64,000 nt of DNA from Prunus persica (lineage: Eukaryota > Streptophyta > Magnoliopsida > Rosales > Rosaceae). Numbering within the stretch: the stretch's first letter is position 1; every line of letters starts with the position of its first letter. The notes beneath the pieces are model-generated. The model was not told the DNA's origin and ran no database searches. It was given only the letters and a program-made list of their open reading frames with translations. The stretch spans positions 23,756,522-23,820,521 of the forward strand of contig NC_034014.1 of the NCBI RefSeq assembly GCF_000346465.2, given 5' to 3'. Shown one piece after another: positions 13,761 through 26,442 of the stretch. Both the position numbers and the translations under genes were made by a program.

Positions 13761-16700
13761 AAAAAACCACAATTCATTGGTTTAGAAAGTTAAATGTCTA
13801 ACTGCCTAACATCAACACGCCTAAAAAGGAGAAGCAAGTCATATTACCAAAACGTGCAAAGACAGTTAGGAGACCAATTGTTAATACTGATTCTTTGGAA
13901 ACTTATACGGAAGGATTGAATCAGCCATCCCTTTTACCCTGTTTTTCTCTCCTAATTAACAATTCCTTCCCCCAGATTATGAAATTCTATTGACAACATT
14001 ATAATATGTTGAAGAGATCGTAATTTTCTCACATGTTTCAGACGATTACATAACGTGCTAATGTGTAGAAAGCCTACTCTTTATTTCTAGTATTTATTAA
14101 TGTTAACATATTTCTTCTTTCTTTCCTTTTTTTCATTTCTATTATCTGTTTTTTTTATTTCAATAAATATCGTTCATGACTTTATTTAATAAAATGAAAA
14201 GTATGCATCAATAAAAATCACTAACTTTACATCATGTGATTAATTCATGAAATTAAATGTTACCAAAAAAAATGAGGTTTCTCTAGCATTACTCAGACGG
14301 CCGTCATCATCGTGCCGAGTCAAAGCACAGTCATGGTGTCATGTGGCAAGTCTGTCAACTTCATATGACAAAAACACCCTTGTCTACCCAATGAACAAAG
14401 TACACAATCATTAACAAACCTGGCTTGTGTTGTGTGTTTATAAGATATTCTTGTTCACACATTTGAATGAATCAAAGTTTGAAAGCAGGAATGGAGTGTT
14501 GTCAACAGTCTCTCGTAGATGGTTCACATATCCAAAATATTTATGTTTGGAAGTTGGGACCGGTCTAGTAAACTAGGAGGTCTAGTCTATGGTCTATGGT
14601 CTCTTCGACACCATATCTAATATCTATCATACACGTTGTGGTCTCTTGTTGGACAGTACAAAGTCCTACCCTACACGGTGGAATTGATTTTATAAAGAAT
14701 CGCATCGAAATGTTTCATTATTTAGTTTGAAGTCAAAGAAGTCAATATCCGCCAAAGTAATGCCAATTTGGTATATGAATGTGCAAGAATAAGACCTTTC
14801 AAGAATAAGAAACTTCGACAAAATTTTGATTTGATCAATTCTATCTCTTTTGACAAATGACAAAATTGGCTAGACCAAATTTCCACGCCATTCAAATCCA
14901 TTATGAATCACCCTTCTTTAGCCCAAAATCCTCTTGGTTTTGAGTCAGATATTTAAGTAAATTGTTGAATTTGTAAGCTCATTACCTTTATCAATTGGCC
15001 CACTAATAGTGTGCTTGTTAAGAAAAAGGAGCTATGTGTATGTATTCGTTGAAAACACGGGAAAACATGTTTAATGTGTTCTCAGTTTTACACCGTATTT
15101 TTATTTCGTTTCTTTAAAATAGTATTTCATGTTTAAAATGAAAAAAAAAAACCACCAAATAAACGCCTATCTAATGAATTTTGGATTTAGAAAATAGAAA
15201 AGGGGCTTGGAAAACATACCAAACGCCCCTAAGTACCCTCTCGCCAAAATCTCCCTCATTGTAAAAGCTCCCATGAATTCATGATATTCTGGTCACTCTT
15301 ATCAAGGGAGACAATAATATTCTATGTATGAATTCATGATCAACAAGGCATTTAACACACTTTAAGATTCTATTCTCACACACCAACTTAGCATTTTGGA
15401 TTATTAGTTTGGATGGCTTTAATTACAAGAAGCAGTTGAAATTCCCCCCTTTCTTTGTCACCTTTTCCTTATCCTTGGACCTTAATTGGCTTTCCTTGCA
15501 TCTTTTGTTGAAACAGACCTATACAAATGATACATTACAGAAGATAGCCATCAAAATCGACACTCAAAATCAAGCATATCATATATAAACCCCCTTCAAT
15601 TAAATTGGTTTTCTTGACTTTTGTCCAACGATATTTATCTTTATGAGATAGATGAGGGATTGGATATGCCATCGTCTTCAAATTACACAAGTAGGTTTGT
15701 TGTCAAGTCTCAATGTTAGGTTGCTTGTTTAGCAAGGAAACGAGTAAGCCATGTAATGGGATTAGGTATCCTGAAAAAAAAAAAAGGATAATGCATGGGT
15801 CTAGATATTATAGTGGACTACACGTGTAAGGCATATAACATATCCCTTAATATTCTACCACAAGTGCAAAATTAGGCACAAACAGCCTTTGGGTAAGTTT
15901 TTTTTGCTGGGCTTGTAAAGATGCTGATGGAGACTGGTTTTGACTTTCAACAAGGTAGAGTTTAACTAGAGATGGTGAAATAAGTGCTGCATATTACTTA
16001 TCTCAGTAATTTATACTTTAATGGTTGCTATCAGGAAAAAGAAGATGGTAAAGGTAATAAAGATCAGAGAGTAATAGTAAAAAATGGATTTTATTATTTT
16101 GATGTAAAACTTTAACTTGGTTGACGACAACGATATTCATGGGAGTGATTTTTTTTATTTATGATTTTGTATGTATTGAAATATGTTATAAAATCACATA
16201 AAGATTATGTATGCATAATAATACATAATTCATGACATGGGGAGATAAGGGGCATGCATCACTCAAAATATCTCTTGTGGGGTGGGGGTGTCAACACACT
16301 TGGACTGCCCAGTTGCTTGTAAAGTGGGAACCACATTCCCCTTTGTCTAAAAAAGATAAAAATTTGTATGTTACGGAATAACATTGTTTTGTTTTTTCTA
16401 AGTAATCACGTTTTACTATGATGCGTGATAATGATTTCATATGATTAGATTTGGGTAGTAAAATAGTGTTATCCTCATGACATATACAAGTTCTTTTGGA
16501 TCACAAATGCATCATTTCTCCTAATTTATTTATAAAGACATAATTTTCTGTGAAATTTTCAATTCTTATCAAGAGAAAAAGATGTCATTGAATATCAATA
16601 TGATAGTAATTTTCATTTTATGCCCATCTCCAATGCAAACAAATTGACATCATCATTCACTGCCTCGATATGAATAGCAACTTGGCAACCAAAATCAGGC

Positions 16701-17594
16701 ATATCATGAATCATGAGTCACATGCCCAAGCAAGCCAACTTGTATTCTTCTTCCTCAAGACAATTGCATACATGCATGCATGGTATGAATATGATGCTAG
16801 CTTCAACATGCGCAGATATAACATATATATGTCAAGTACACAGTTAGAACTTGTCCTTGCAAAATCAACTTACATTACATATTCCGAAGAACTCCGGGCA
16901 ACGGGAGACTTATGCGAACACTCGCCCAGAGCGTTAAGGTTGGAGTCACTCGACACTCCCTCTCCATGCATGATGCACGAGAACAGATACAAATTAAGCT
17001 CGTGAATAGAGTTTATTCTGGCAATTACAACCTCTTTCATGTACTTAATCTTATCTTCTTTCTTCTTGGTCTGAGGAATTCATGTGTAATCTAATAAAGT
17101 TGATACACACACAGATTAGAAAAAGGAAAAAGCTGTTAGCTTTAGCTGTGGAGCATAAACTCTTTCTGGTCTCAATTTCCATCATCTCATATGGAATTAT
17201 GGATGGTGTTTTGGGTGGAGCTTTACGCAACCCATTCCACCCAATCTCCACCCACCCATTATTATTACATAACTCTACAAGATTCCTCTCTCTCTCTCTC
17301 TCTCTCTTATTTATTTATTTATATTTTAAGTCCCTTTCCTATATATTATTATTAGTTTTTTATTTATTTTTTTAAATTTTTGTACTCCTCTGTTAGTATC
17401 CAAATTTCTCTTTCACTTGGAACAGCACACGAACAGAAAAACAAAAACAAAGTTCCAATCTTTCACATCTTCTCTGAGCAAAAAAAAAAAAAATTTCTTT
17501 CACATCTTCTAAATCTGTCTGGTAACACAACATAAGGTTTTCAGGCTGAATTTGTTTGCTTCCCGAGAAAAATTTCAACACCACCAAACCCAAC

Positions 17595-20253
17595 ATGGGA
17601 AACAGCGGCAGCAGAAGCAACGGCGCCCGCCGGCGACATGGGGCCCGCCAAAACCATCCGTCTCCGCCGCCTCCCGCGCCACCTCAGCCCGAAATCTCTC
17701 CAAACCGATACGTATTCGCCGCGGCTACCCCGTATCCGACTCAGTACCAGAACCATAATCCGAACCCGAACCCGAACCCGCCACAGTACTACCCGGGCTA
17801 CTACCCGCCGCCGCCTATGCCGATGCCTTTGCCTGCTCCGTACGATCATCACCACCGTGTGCCCCACCCGCATATGGACCCGGCCCATCCAAATTGGGCC
17901 GGGGGCCGGTACCGGTGCGGTCCTGTAATGCAGGCTCCGACGCCGTATGTCGAGCATCAGAAGGCGGTTACTATAAGGAACGATGTGAATCTGAAGAAGG
18001 AATCTCTCAAGGTCGAGCCCGATGAGGAAAACCCTGGAAGCGTCCTTGTCTCTTTTACTTTTGATGCCACGGTTGCTGGGAGGTATCATATGAAGCTTAA
18101 AGCTTTTGTCTTGAACTTGAAGTTTGCTTTTTCACTAACTTCTGTTTTGTTTCTGCATTAAATGCCTAATTGGGGGCTGATATTTGGTTTTATGTGGGAT
18201 TAGCTTAATTGGGCTTTATTGTTATTGGTTTGGTTGTTTTTATTTTGTTGTGTTAGCTTGGACTGGTAGAATGTGGAGATTGAACTTGTAGGATTGAGAC
18301 AGTTTGGAAAAGTAGCAGTTTATTGGATAGTAGATTACTAGTTATGGAAGTTTGGAAGACAATTTTGATGAGAATCCAAGTGTTATTGAAAAGCATATAA
18401 CTTTCATCACCATTCTGAAGTGATGATTGCCATTCTAGCTTGATCCATTTGTATTGCTTCTGAAGAAGGCAAGATGGATAGGTTAACAGGATGGATAGGT
18501 GACTTGATGGTGTGTACCAATGATTGATTTTGTTGGTTTTTCAGTTCTAATTGTTTCCAAAAGCTTAAGCTGTTAGGATGCGAGCCATTTTTTTTTTTAT
18601 AAATATTCTAACACTCTCCCTAACATGTGGACCTTTCCCTACCCCTAAAGATCCAAATGGATGAATTTTAACATAAATTCTTATCTTTCAGTTTTCAGGA
18701 TTTGAATCATATTCTATGATACTAAGATAAATGTTGTTGGTTTACCAAGGTTTTTGGAACTGTGGCAAACCAACAATATGTATCAAGTGACCTTCAGTCA
18801 TCTATGATCTCAGTGATGATTATAGTATATAAAATAGGTAAAATTGCCTCGGGGAACATTTACTGAAGTGAAAGGGCATAAGTGTCTAGAAAATTCATAT
18901 GGGATAAGAGCGTGATTGGTGACAATGAGTTGTTTGCTTTTCTCAGTATTATCTTTTAGCAATAAGGATTTGTGGAACTCGTTTATAACTGGTGAATAGG
19001 GATTAATGAGGGTGTTTACCTCAGAAATGTCGATTGGGAAATATAAGATGATGATGTGAGGACTTTAGGTTTCTATATGGTTTTGGTGGTGTTGAGATAT
19101 AAGAAATTGTTCTCATATATGTGGCCATCTAATCTTTCAGCTCGGTATATTCTTTTGGTACTTAAATTCCACAGCCTAGTATATTTCCCTTGTTTGAGGT
19201 ACACAAGGAATGATACTTTATGCATCACAGATCATACTCAAATACCATGCTGTGATGACATTTCCATGTGGAATTGTAGTAGTGGTATCTTTTTTTGGCC
19301 AAGGTGTTGATAACTCATTTGATTTACATGCATAACTGTTGGAGGACAAGGCTTTATTAAGAAGATCCATAAATTTTTATGTTCTTTAACATTATCTGAT
19401 CATCTGGTTATTTTTAATCTTAATATATGGCTCTGTGAAACAGCATCACCATTATCTTCTTTGCGAAAGAAAGTGAGGACTGTAACCTGACACCAACAAA
19501 GTCTAACCTTCCACCTGTGACGGTACATTTTCAACAAGGTCTCGGCCAGAAGTTCAGACAGCCCTCTGGAACTGGAATTAATTTCTCAATGTTTGAGGAG
19601 ACAGAATTACTGAAAGTAACGGACTTGGATATCTATCCCATAGCTGTAAAGGCAGAGGCATCCTCACCTAACCAGGATGGGTCAGAGGGAAACCCTGTAT
19701 CTGTGACAACGAACTCCCAGATAACTCAGGCCATATTTGAGAGGGAGAAAGGTGAATTCCAGGTGAGGGTTGTCAAGCAGATTCTTTGGGTGAATGGGAT
19801 GAGGTATGAACTACAGGAGATATATGGCATTGGTAATTCAGTTGAGGGTGACTTGGACGGGAATGACCCAGGAAAAGAATGTGTCATTTGCCTGTCTGAA
19901 CCACGGGACACAACTGTTCTTCCATGCAGACACATGGTAATCATACTTCCCTGTTCTTCTTTTCAAAGTTTGTCACAATTGCAAATGGAATGAGCTGAGG
20001 ATCTTTGTAGGTTTTAAAAGGTTACATTAACGTGCTTCCATCGAGTTATCATCTTGACAAACTAATGAAATTCACTCAACATGAATAAGAAATTCTTCTT
20101 GGCTGATTATTGGTTGGATTTTCTTTCTTGCTGCAGTGCATGTGCAGTGGGTGTGCCAAGGTTTTGAGATTCCAGACAAACCGTTGCCCAATTTGCCGAC
20201 AACCAGTTGAGAGGCTTTTGGAGATAAAGGTCAACAATGGTCTGGAGGAATGA
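17595..20253 (+). CDS. LOG2: RING E3 ubiquitin ligase, LOG2/LUL type
   Basis: Three exons: 17595-18082, 19444-19936 and 20137-20253, giving 365 aa. The start is the first ATG in frame and gives MGNSGSRS, an N-myristoylation signal shared with LOG2-like ligases. Residues 20-110 are Pro, Asn and Tyr-rich. The conserved LOG2/MGRN domain follows, from [14 protein letters not shown] through [22 protein letters not shown]3HC4 RING lies at about 309-348 (CVICLS...CRHMCMCSGCA...CPIC). Family role: membrane-anchored ubiquitin ligase; Arabidopsis LOG2 acts with GDU1 in amino-acid export. Intron 1 is 1.36 kb. The exon 2/3 junction falls inside the RING between Met and Cys. Paralogues LUL1-4 are alternatives, but proximity to the CCR1-like gene favours LOG2. 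Confidence 0.9.
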
Positions 20254-21994
20254 GAGGATGTGTTCTGCCACTAGCATTATGTATGGTTAATGGCACCCTC
20301 CTTCCACACCCCCTCCTTTCTTCCTCCTCATTTATTTTTCAAGAATCAAAAAGGCAAGTTATATGCTGTATGAAGTGTCAAGTGGCAATGCTTCATAAAT
20401 ATACATGTTCTACATTTGGTTTGCTTCTACTGTTGTAATTATTTCTTTCAAGAAAGGTTAATGTAGATAATCATTTGCAGTATTTGGCACAAATTTTCCA
20501 GTTCCAACTGGGCAAAGAGAAGTATAAGACCTAGTTTTTTTCTTGTCCATTTTACTTTTTTGGGGGGTCTGAAGTGAGTTTGTCTTATCACATTTTTGTA
20601 GTTTCCACAGGTGAGCAGGTAACTTGAGGCTTCTATGCTTTAAGGTAAGGTGAAATTACTAAATCAGGCACTTGCCACTGACGGCAAAACAGCTTAATCA
20701 CAATTTAGCAAAAGTCGAAGAGAGGTTTCATTATCAACTTTTTGTGGCCATATATGAATCAGTGAACTTAATGGCGCTAAATAATTGCTACTAATGACAA
20801 CAATTTAGTGCGGTAGATCGTCTATCACTATCATTATTTTATATCAGCAAACATGGATGGATGTGTTAAGTCTCTTAAAGCTGCCATGGTCCCTTTTTTT
20901 TCAAAGGTCGTCTCCAAGTGTGCATTTTCAAGTAGATTGTGATTGGCTTTCAAGAGGTGTGATTTTGGTCTCCTAGTTTTCGCTAAGTTTCATTTTGATC
21001 GTTGTGGTTTCAATTAAATGACTTAATTTTGTCCATTTCTTCAACATAATTAGCCTGCTTGCGAAATAGGAGAGGGTAAATTGGCCTTTTGGGAGGTATA
21101 AAAACGCCACCCACACACATGCTAATTCCGTTGAAATAGTGGCTGAGTTAAGCCATTTTCCTCACATTGCAACAATCAGTAAACTACAGAGGTTAAATCG
21201 CGACAATTGAAACTATATGGAACAAAGTGAAACTTCACTTGAAACTATAATCAAGCTTATGTGCAGTTTTGGTTCTACATTTTATGTACAGTTTATGTTA
21301 GTCTACTTCTTTCTAACGGTAAAATGGGTGTATCACTTTCTAGTGTTGATTGTAGCCAGTGAAGTCGCTGATTGTTTCAATCCTCGAGCAGTTGTAAGCC
21401 CTGAAATAATGCCAACAAAGTGGTCATACTTAAGCCAGGGTGAGCACAAAGGCGAGGGCCAAAAAACAAAGCAAAGAAACTTTGCATTCATTTGCAGGGT
21501 AAAAACATGAAGCTCATAACAAAGTCCATCACCACGCTGTGCTTACGGCATAAACAAATAATTATAAGAAGATAAACAGGAGATTGAATCAGATTAAGGG
21601 TTAAGTCTTCCTTCCACCACTTTAAGCATATCAAGTTCTTCGGCGGCGGGGCCTAGAAAGCATTTCTAAACGAGTTTTCAAGAACAAGAATCAAAGGCAA
21701 ATCATATAAAACACACATAGAACATACGATTAATAAGTTACCAAGTTGGAAAGCTCAAATGGCCAACCAATCATGAAGCAACAACTTGGATGTTTTTCAT
21801 CCTACACAAAGTACTTAAACAGTACACACCACACAAGATAACAATGGTTGTTTATTTTAACCTAAGTGCCCAACCATTAAAGCAACTTTTGATGTAGGGA
21901 CTATTAATGTCCCCCACATCCTACATGGTAACTTACCGAGTTCAACAACAACATAACACAACAGCACGGTTGAAACATGATCAAACCCAACAGA
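20254..21994. other. Spacer between LOG2-like and methyltransferase genes (convergent)
   Basis: Contains both 3' regions. At about 20945-21260 two arms have inverted similarity (TTGGTCTCCTAGTTTTCGC side versus GAAACTTCACTTGAAAC side), suggesting a decayed inverted-repeat transposon. No gene was recognised. Confidence 0.45.
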
Positions 21995-23458
21995 TCACAG
22001 AACATCAACAGGGTTGCCGTCTCCCCACCACTGATGGACAAAGACACCACTGCTACGGAGGCTTCCGAAGATGTCCATGCAGTCCACCGGCATTGCACCT
22101 CCTGCATCAACACTGCCGGAGCAATGAAGAAACAGCTCGTCTACAAAGCATATGGCTCCACTTTCAAACAGCTCCGTGAGGAACTTCAGTTCTACATTCC
22201 CTGCATTCATCTTTAGGACCACGAAATCTGCAAACTGCACTGTTTCCTTAAACCAGGCATGGAAATCAAACCCTTCATCTCCCACATATGGCTCTGTTTC
22301 TCCATCAGTTGTAACATTGACTTGAGCCTTAATTCCAGCCAGCCCTGGATGATAAACAAAGGTGATTCCTGGCTTTTTGACATAGGACAATAGAACAGAA
22401 GTGTTGTGGTCAACAAAATAAGTATGGAAAGCTTTGCGTTCGACGGGATAAGAGGGCAGGAACCAATTTTTAGCATTTGAGTTCAGGTGCTCCGCTGCCC
22501 CAATATCAACATAGACCAAGCGCTTCTTTGAGGAAAGATCAACAATATTAGGCAAATAATTGAACTTCTTTCCATAATCGACTGGCTTTTCCTTCACAAG
22601 AGGCTCCATTTTCCCAATGAAAGGTCGATTGTTTGTGAGAGATTGGCAGTCAGCCGGAAGGCGATACTTCTCAAAAAGCCCTGCATTTTCATAATTTTTC
22701 TTGAACACAACCAAAGTGAAGTTACCGATGTGGTTAACATGCACAACGCTGGAACTTTTCAATAACGAAGAAATTGGGGTGGCAGACCTAATCAAGCTAT
22801 TCGGGGCGGAAATGCTGCTACCCACAAGTATTGCCCCAATCCCACCAGGGCTAAGTACACGCTCGATCTCGAGCACAAGAAGCGCAGGGACAGAAACCTT
22901 ATCTAGATCCCTGGAGAGCACAAAATCAAAAGATTTGTCCTCATAGTCAATTTCGTAAACGAACTGTTTGCGCTTGAGTGAGAAGAACCGGCGTTCATAA
23001 ACACCACGAGCATTGGGGAAACCCAAATCTTGCAACGCCAACACGGTTGAGGCGGAGCCTTCTCCAATACAGAGAGCTTTTGTACCATAATTCAATAACT
23101 GCTTGCCCATAAGCTCTCTGACCACACTGACAGTCAAGTTCACATCTTGCATGCACCGGTCCGAATCAAAAGAGCCCCAAAAGGGATTCAGGTAACGACT
23201 CTGAAAGTTGAACTTTCCCGGGGCCAAGTCGACATGGGTATGGCCCATTTCGGAGGCGCAGTCACCCGGATTCACAAAAGTGAACATTGTTATATAGGGT
23301 CCTGACAAAATGTGAATCAAGGGTATAACGGACATGGCAGCGGCGATAAAGAAAGCGCGGAAAAACACACGCCTGGCCAAAGACCCATGAAGGATCTGCG
23401 ATTTCAGAGCCTTTAAATCCATCATTGTCTTCATTTTGAAAATTCGGCTCTGAAACAT
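21995..23458 (-). CDS. Type II membrane methyltransferase-like protein (At3g53400/At5g03190 family)
   Basis: Single-exon frame of 487 aa beginning at the ATG at 23458 (MFQSRIFKMKTMM); the frame continues upstream but without another ATG. A basic N-terminus precedes a signal-anchor helix (about 33-53, FFRAFFIAAAMSVIPLIHIL), predicting a Golgi or ER type II protein. A SAM-binding-like motif follows (ALCIGEGSASTVLALQDLGF), then FDFVLSRDLD and VLSPGGIGAILVG, consistent with a class I methyltransferase fold. The C-terminal half continues with YVDIGAAEHLNSNAKNWF and a C-terminus typical of this plant-specific family. The substrate is unknown. The family is notable because Arabidopsis members are, as I recall, annotated with conserved upstream peptide ORFs; a 41-codon upstream ORF is present here. 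Confidence 0.85.
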   Translation of the reverse strand: MFQSRIFKMKTMMDLKALKSQILHGSLARRVFFRAFFIAAAMSVIPLIHILSGPYITMFTFVNPGDCASEMGHTHVDLAPGKFNFQSRYLNPFWGSFDSDRCMQDVNLTVSVVRELMGKQLLNYGTKALCIGEGSASTVLALQDLGFPNARGVYERRFFSLKRKQFVYEIDYEDKSFDFVLSRDLDKVSVPALLVLEIERVLSPGGIGAILVGSSISAPNSLIRSATPISSLLKSSSVVHVNHIGNFTLVVFKKNYENAGLFEKYRLPADCQSLTNNRPFIGKMEPLVKEKPVDYGKKFNYLPNIVDLSSKKRLVYVDIGAAEHLNSNAKNWFLPSYPVERKAFHTYFVDHNTSVLLSYVKKPGITFVYHPGLAGIKAQVNVTTDGETEPYVGDEGFDFHAWFKETVQFADFVVLKMNAGNVELKFLTELFESGAICFVDELFLHCSGSVDAGGAMPVDCMDIFGSLRSSGVFVHQWWGDGNPVDVL

Positions 23459-23614
23459 ACGGCCCAAATCGTAACGCAAGCAAATGGGGTTTCTCGATCA
23501 AAGATCGGTTCTTTGATCAAAAAGAGTAAAGTTGGGAACTTTGTTTAATTGGTAAAGAATTCTATAAGAAAACTTTGCGAGGGGAAAAAGCCAAACACAG
23601 AATGAGAGAGTAGA

Positions 23615-23740
23615 TTAGCGAGTGCAAAACCTGGAGGAGGTGTGATTCCCACCCACGAGGAGCCCCATCGTTTTTTGAATTACTAGCCACACCCTCTTTG
23701 AAACTTTTGCTGGCTTCGTATCGTACCAGACCCAATCCAT
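23615..23740 (-). CDS. 41-codon upstream ORF in the methyltransferase leader
   Basis: ATG at 23740-23738 and TAA at 23617-23615, ending 156 bases before the main ATG. The peptide begins MDWVWYDTKPAK and ends LLVGGNHTSSRFCTR. A second in-frame ATG lies at 23668. The base before its leader, TTTCAG at about 23744-23749 (minus strand), could be the acceptor of a leader intron. Protein-like composition and position suggest a regulatory conserved-peptide uORF, as annotated for Arabidopsis relatives (CPuORF46/47 from memory). Conservation could not be tested here. Confidence 0.6.
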   Translation of the reverse strand: MDWVWYDTKPAKVSKRVWLVIQKTMGLLVGGNHTSSRFCTR

Positions 23741-25507
23741 ATTTGCTGAAATTGAAACCCTACATTACATGGCGGAGGAGAGTGGCATCAATTATGGTGA
23801 ATTTTGGGAGCCGATTCAGAAACCCTAGAATCCAATTGAAAATTCTGGATATCCAAGTTGGGGATTTTAGGGCTACTGGGAGCTTTTTTTTGAGTGAAGT
23901 GAAGCAGAAGATAAGATCTGGTTTAATATAATAAAAGAAAACACTCTGCAAGTAGCCCAACATGGACAGCGATAAGGGCACCGACGAAAGAGGAGACACG
24001 TGTCGACACCAGGAAGCTTCTCAACTCCAGCTAATCTTTTACCGGGGGTCCAACTGTAAAAAGCGCCAATAATTATAATGATGAACCAAGTTATCGTTAC
24101 CGCCAGTCACCCAGGAGAGAGAGTGGAAAATCGAGGCCGTTGGTTGGTGTGGGACCGACAGATAGAGCAACGGCTCGATATTCGGAATCTAATAAGTATC
24201 AGAAGATAATATTTAAAAAATGATGGAGCAACGTGGCTGATTTGGCGTTACTGTAGATCTGACAGAAGCGTGTGGTCCCCACTGGGAACTGTTTCATTGC
24301 AAATGAAGATTTGAGATTGATAGGCAGTGCCGCAGTGGTTTTGGTGATGTTTTTAAGACTGTTGGCTGAAATCGCTCGGTTGGAGAAATTGGTAAGTGTG
24401 GGTGAAGAGTCCCTCTTGCCACGTGGGCAGGACTGATGGGATTATGACGTGGAAGCCGTACAATCAGTAGACGTCGGATAATCCATCTAGTTGAATTCAG
24501 GATTAGTGTGTTGATTGGCCATAATCTGTGGTTCGCAGTATTGATTTGACTCTTTTCATTTAATGGTCCTCTTAATTATCAACTCAAGTTCAACTTGTTT
24601 AATTAATTAGTTTTCATTATTCCCGAACCAAATTTTCACTCATGCACCTCTCTCATAATAAAAGAAATCGTGTTCCTATTCCAATGACCGTTGTTAGTCA
24701 ATTTCGTTAGTGAGAGATTTCTCATACACACATAACTATAATATCATGAGGATTCGAATACGAGACTTTTAATATGCAAGTCACGACCTTTTTTCATTGG
24801 ATTAGACCCTATTGGCGACTATGTCAAATTTTTAATTGAACTTATAAATAGAGAATTGTTGCAATTACGCCTATAAATAGAGAATATAAATACATATTAA
24901 GAAATGGAGAGGAAATAGATTATGTGCGGTTGACGCTAATCCAATCCAATATTTTCAAGTTGTATCATTGCGTTGTTGATTTTATAATTGTCTTTATAGA
25001 GTTTTAAGTGATATGTATAATGTATGCCATAACCTCGTAGGCTCGTACCCAAAAAAATAAATTATTGAAAACGTATCATCTTAATTGTTTTATTTCTTGG
25101 TAATGCAGATTAAAGTTAAAGTTGATGAATGTGATTGGTTCTTATAACATATAAAGATTCTTTGATGCCAAACGTGGCTGATCCTAATAGGAGCAACGCT
25201 CATGAAGGGGAACCAAAGGCATCTCCCTCGTATTATTGGGGACACAATAGTTACAAGACAGCCTGGAGAAATCGAAATCAAAAACTCCATCACTTGTTCC
25301 ATCCATCTAGGCTTGAAAACCTCTACACACTTCCAAGTTTTCCAACCATGCCAACTCATAATAATAATAATAATAATAAACTCATCTGCATATGAGAAGA
25401 AACCATAAATTTGCCTCCACATTATCGGCTTAAGGGCTCCACATACTGGTGTCATGATGATGGACCATTTCCAACTAACTCCGATACAATATGATAGAAT
25501 ATGATGA
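23741..25507. other. Methyltransferase promoter and spacer
   Basis: Includes ACGT-type boxes (CACGTGTCGAC near 23998; CCACGTGGG near 24419), a SINE relic (24700-24817) and an AAT microsatellite at about 25359-25379. A short open frame at 25090-25455 (minus) has no recognised match. Confidence 0.5.
24700..24817 (-). mobile_element. SINE relic related to 10043-10242
   Basis: On the minus strand it begins CCAATAGGGTCTAATCCAAT, with a B-box-like ATTCGAATCC about 45 bases later. A TGTGTATGAGAAATC motif is shared with the SINE at 10 kb. No poly-A tail is preserved. Confidence 0.5.
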
Positions 25508-26442
25508 GTTATTTATTTAAATGGTTCTTAAATTTATATCCGAATTTTAAATGGTTATTAATTAAATTATTCGTTCAAATAATCTATCAACTTTTTATTA
25601 ATCAGCGGATTAATCATACTATTACACTCCATCTATATTGCTGTTAATTTGAGGGTTAAAATTGCCAATTTATACTAAAATACTAAATAATTAATTAATT
25701 AAAACAGAGATAGAGGAAGGACGCAGAGGGTGAGGGCTAGGGCTGGTGGGGGTGGGGGTGGCTCTGCCTTCTTCTCTTCTCTCATCATGGAGAAAACATA
25801 AATTTCTTCATTCTCTTAATGAAGAACAGATAAAAAAACAAGTGATAAATAAAAACAAGAAATATCCCCTTCATCTCATCCCACATCCATCCTACAGAGC
25901 AACAAAAGAGAAACTATTTTTTTCCTTTTCCATTTTTGCAACTCCAGCGAGAGGAATCTAATACCATAAATTGATCAAGGCACCCATGTGCCTTCTCCCT
26001 CAATCCTCTGCTCCTATTTCTTACAATTTAGCTGTGCAACAAGTCGGCTCCACCATTGTAATTTGTCTTAGAGCTCAACGAGTGCCGCAACCTTGGCCAT
26101 CGAAGTCGGAGAATTCATATCTGAACGAAGCCACTGTCATTGTCATCTCTCCGACGCCAACTAGTTGTCTTTCAGCACTGCTGTCATTTGGTTGTACAGG
26201 GAGGGAAGAGGAAGAAGAAGAAGAAGAAAAAGGGAAACGAAAACTCCACTATGTAAAAAGTCGCATTTACCCTTCCGATTCTCCTCACATGCAGTTCACA
26301 TGATTAAAACTCACAGAAAATGTAACGGTGGACCAATTCACTAAATAATAAAGAGTTGGTGGACCATTTGAAAGAATAATTTAGTTGAGAGACCAAAATG
26401 CAACTCGGGTATAAGTTTGAGGACCATTTGAGTAAATAACCC
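25508..26442. mobile_element. MULE-like element with long inverted terminal repeats
   Basis: The left arm (from GTTATTTATTTAAATGGTTC) and the inverted right arm (GGGTTATTTACTCAAATGGT) are alignable for about 130 bp. The 9-bp flanks are ATATGATGA (25499-25507) and ATATAATGA (26443-26451), 8 of 9 identical. Long TIRs and a 9-bp duplication are hallmarks of Mutator-like elements. The interior contains a 110-codon open frame (25971-26303) without an ATG start or family match, plus a GAA/GAG-rich stretch. No transposase was seen, so the element is non-autonomous and possibly a gene-capturing Pack-MULE. Confidence 0.65.

Larger units (their letters stand above)
12783..17594. other. 4.8-kb intergenic region
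   Basis: Spacer between the divergent RLCK and LOG2-like genes. It contains a Tourist-like MITE (13213-13574) and a SINE-like segment (13640-13760). An A run near 15771-15784 and a TC microsatellite at about 17286-17308, in the presumed LOG2 leader, are also present. A stretch at 15050-15235 ending ACCAAACGCCCCTAAG looks like a transposon end, but its partner end was not found. Confidence 0.5.

Noticed and set aside
16670..17005. 111-codon open frame
   Set aside because: Irregular composition, no family features, no conserved context. It lies in AT-rich spacer upstream of the LOG2 leader.
17541..18089. 182-codon Arg-rich minus-strand frame
   Set aside because: Antisense of the GC-rich first exon of the LOG2-like gene; its composition follows from that codon usage.
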